From positions 1 to 5,976 of the forward strand of contig JAEXHA010000118.1 of NCBI GenBank assembly GCA_023450335.1: DNA of 5,976 bases. Reading direction: 5' to 3'. A program made the translations under genes and the position numbers. Origin of the DNA: Actinomycetes bacterium. GTDB taxonomy: Bacteria; Actinomycetota; Actinomycetes; Actinomycetales; Microbacteriaceae. Below, one piece after another: positions 4,957-5,976 of this stretch. How positions within the stretch are numbered: the stretch's first letter is position 1; the number at the start of each line of letters is the position of its first letter. Under the pieces are notes generated by a model. The model made no database searches. It was given only the letters and a program-made list of their open reading frames with translations, and was not told the origin of the DNA.

Positions 4957-5603
4957 CCAGCACCACAGCGCACGAGTTCGCCGCCGCGGCCGCCTTCGCC
5001 GACCGGCTGCCGACCGCCACGCCCACCACGGCGCGCCCCTCGAGCGGATCGAGCGAGACCGGCGACGCCGTGATTGTCTCGTCCGTCGGCGACACCAGCG
5101 CCGCGCTGGCGGTCGTCATGCTCGACGAGAGCGTGCTGGTCGACGGCAACCCCGGCGTGCCGCTGACCGAACGCCTGCACGAGTCGCTCGACGCGGCCGC
5201 GACGGCCTTCGGCCCCAGCGTGCTCGGGGAACCGGTCACCGGCGACGCCTCCGCGCTGTTCTCCCACCCGGCCGCGCAGCTGTTCGACCTCGTCGACGAG
5301 AACGACCGCACGATCGGCCGCCTCGCCGTGCGCATCTCGCAGACGCGGTCGGCATCGCCGCGGCGCCTGCAGCGCATCGCGGGCGTCGAGATGGACTTCA
5401 CCGTCGAGGTGGGCCGCACCCGCATGACCGTGCGCGACGTGCTCGACCTCGAGCCGGGGCGCATCGTCGAGCTCGACCGCTCGGCCGGGGCCCCCGCCGA
5501 CGTCAAGCTCAACGGGCGCCTCATCGCCCACGGCGAGATCGTCGTCGTGGATCAGGACTACGCCGTGCGCATCACCCGCATCATCGAGAACGCGGAGGTC
5601 TGA
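4953..5603 (+). CDS. fliN: Flagellar motor switch protein FliN with extra N-terminal domain
   Basis: This 216-residue protein forms the base of the C-ring, with FliM, and helps bind the export ATPase complex. Residues 138-212 are a clear SpoA (FliMN_C) domain: GVEMDFTVEVGRTRMTVRDV, LDLEPGRIVELDR, VKLNGRLIAHGEIVVVD and AVRITRI. The protein is longer than E. coli FliN (137) and shorter than Bacillus FliY (378). Its N-terminal 1-130 has an Ala/Thr/Pro-rich start, then strands DAVIVSSVGDTSAALAVVML, a helix LTERLHESLDAAATAF and a closing strand GRLAVRIS. That arrangement recalls half of a CheC/FliM-middle fold, but I cannot prove it. The ATG 4953 sits in an ATGA overlap with fliM and has AGGAG at 4943-4947, 5 bases upstream. 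An in-frame GTG at 4905 lies inside fliM and is less likely. Confidence 0.92.
   Translation: MTSTTAHEFAAAAAFADRLPTATPTTARPSSGSSETGDAVIVSSVGDTSAALAVVMLDESVLVDGNPGVPLTERLHESLDAAATAFGPSVLGEPVTGDASALFSHPAAQLFDLVDENDRTIGRLAVRISQTRSASPRRLQRIAGVEMDFTVEVGRTRMTVRDVLDLEPGRIVELDRSAGAPADVKLNGRLIAHGEIVVVDQDYAVRITRIIENAEV
5594..5599 (+). promoter_or_regulatory. Ribosome binding site supporting a CTG start for fliO
   Basis: GGAGGT lies within the last codons of fliN and ends 5 bases before the CTG at 5605. It is close to ideal for initiation there. No ATG, GTG or TTG occurs in the fliO frame over the preceding 140 or so bases, and the next standard start (GTG 5638) has no such site. Confidence 0.6.
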
Positions 5604-5604
5604 C

Positions 5605-5976
5605 CTGGACGACCTCCTTCTGGCCCTCCGCGTCGCCGTGTCGCTGGCGGCGGTGCTCGGCGCGCTGTGGCTGCTGCAGCGTCGCCTGACGCGGCGTGCG
5701 CCGGGGCGGGCGCGACACGACGAGATCCGCGTCGTGGCCAAACAGGGCCTGGGCGCCAAGACCAACCTCGTCGTCGTCGAGGTCGACCGCACCCGCTACA
5801 TCCTGGCCGTCACCGACCGCGGCGTGTCGGTGATCGACCAGGTCGGGGCCGGGCAGCCGGCGGCCGCGGCCCCCGCGCTCGCGCCCCCCGGCATCCACGC
5901 CCTCGACGCACCCGCCCTCGACGCACCCGCCGCCGACGCACCCGACACCGACGTCACCGCGCCCCTGCCCCTGCGC
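5605..5976 (+). CDS. fliO: Flagellar biosynthesis protein FliO, N-terminal part (3' end outside window; CTG start)
   Basis: The frame is open from just after the fliN stop to the window edge (124 codons). FliO is a small membrane protein that helps assemble the FliP export-gate ring. One membrane helix is visible at about 4-24 (LLLALRVAVSLAAVLGALWL), followed by a basic stretch (RRLTRRAPGRAR). Residues 41-80 carry the FliO core: IRVVAKQGLGAKTNLVVVEV, then RYILAVTDRGVSVIDQV, matching the family pattern of a strand, LG, a basic or polar turn, and Val-rich strands. Beyond residue 81 the protein becomes Ala/Pro/Asp-rich with a pentapeptide repeat. The best start is CTG 5605. Starting at GTG 5638 would remove about half of the membrane helix. 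Its place after fliN and the usual fliO-fliP order support the call. Confidence 0.85.
   Translation, partial: MDDLLLALRVAVSLAAVLGALWLLQRRLTRRAPGRARHDEIRVVAKQGLGAKTNLVVVEVDRTRYILAVTDRGVSVIDQVGAGQPAAAAPALAPPGIHALDAPALDAPAADAPDTDVTAPLPLR
5899..5943 (+). repeat. Three 15-base tandem repeats in fliO
   Basis: The unit GCCCTCGACGCACCC occurs twice exactly (5899-5913 and 5914-5928), then once as GCCGCCGACGCACCC with two changes (5929-5943). A decayed fourth unit may follow at 5944-5958. The repeats are in frame and encode ALDAP, ALDAP, AADAP in the low-complexity tail after the FliO core. Copy number is likely to vary between strains. Confidence 0.85.

Noticed and set aside
5638..5640. GTG 5638 as the fliO start
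   Set aside because: It would remove about half of the only membrane helix and has no ribosome binding site, while CTG 5605 has GGAGGT at good spacing.
3868..5792. Long open frames on the - strand (3868-4926 and 4506-5792) opposite fliM and fliN
   Set aside because: Their translations are Arg/Gly/His-rich with no recognisable domain, and they lie opposite confidently identified genes. Long antisense frames are a common by-product of very high GC third positions.
1..5976. A wholly new system hidden among the genes
   Set aside because: Every gene is assignable to a known flagellar family, the gaps are 13, 25, 114, 39 and 1 bases, and no unexplained stretch is large enough to hold another gene. 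The unusual points concern regulation and domain variation.

Overview
This window is a compact piece of a flagellar gene cluster from a high-GC (roughly 70 % G+C by eye) Gram-positive bacterium. Short Gram-positive-type FlgD, an SwrD/FlbD-family protein next to the stator genes, very GC-rich codon third positions and the gene order all point to an actinobacterium. Microbacteriaceae (Microbacterium or a relative) is my best guess, but that is inference. All real genes lie on the + strand.

Layout: the C-terminal part of fliK (1-459, open at the 5' edge), flgD (473-880) and flgE (906-2063) form a hook-assembly block with gaps of only 13 and 25 bases. After a 114-base gap comes a stator block: flbD/swrD (2178-2393), motA (2393-3199) and motB (3196-4005), joined by 1-base and 4-base stop/start overlaps. 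After a second gap of 39 bases comes a switch/export block: fliM (4045-4956), fliN (4953-5603, 4-base overlap) and fliO (from 5605, open at the 3' edge). FliK, FlgD and FlgE set hook length, cap the growing hook and build it. MotA and MotB form the ion-driven stator, and the FlbD/SwrD protein probably supports stator power. FliM and FliN form the C-ring switch, and FliO assists assembly of the export gate (FliP would be expected next).

The most informative non-coding signals are in the only two gaps longer than 30 bases. Both contain the same promoter-like arrangement, CT(A/T)A, exactly 16 bases, then GCCGA(C/T)AGTC. It resembles promoters of the FliA/WhiG (sigma-28) class. They would split the cluster into hook, stator and switch/export transcription units. 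The second one ends only 8 bases before the sole usable fliM start, a GTG with no ribosome binding site, so fliM mRNA is probably leaderless.

Other points: FliM begins too late to hold the usual N-terminal CheY-P docking peptide; FliN has an extra N-terminal domain of about 130 residues; fliO appears to start at CTG behind a good ribosome binding site; FliK ends in a collagen-like Gly-X-Y tract; and no fliL lies between motB and fliM. I see no mobile element, CRISPR array, RNA gene or wholly unknown system here. The novelty is in regulation and in domain variations of known flagellar proteins.
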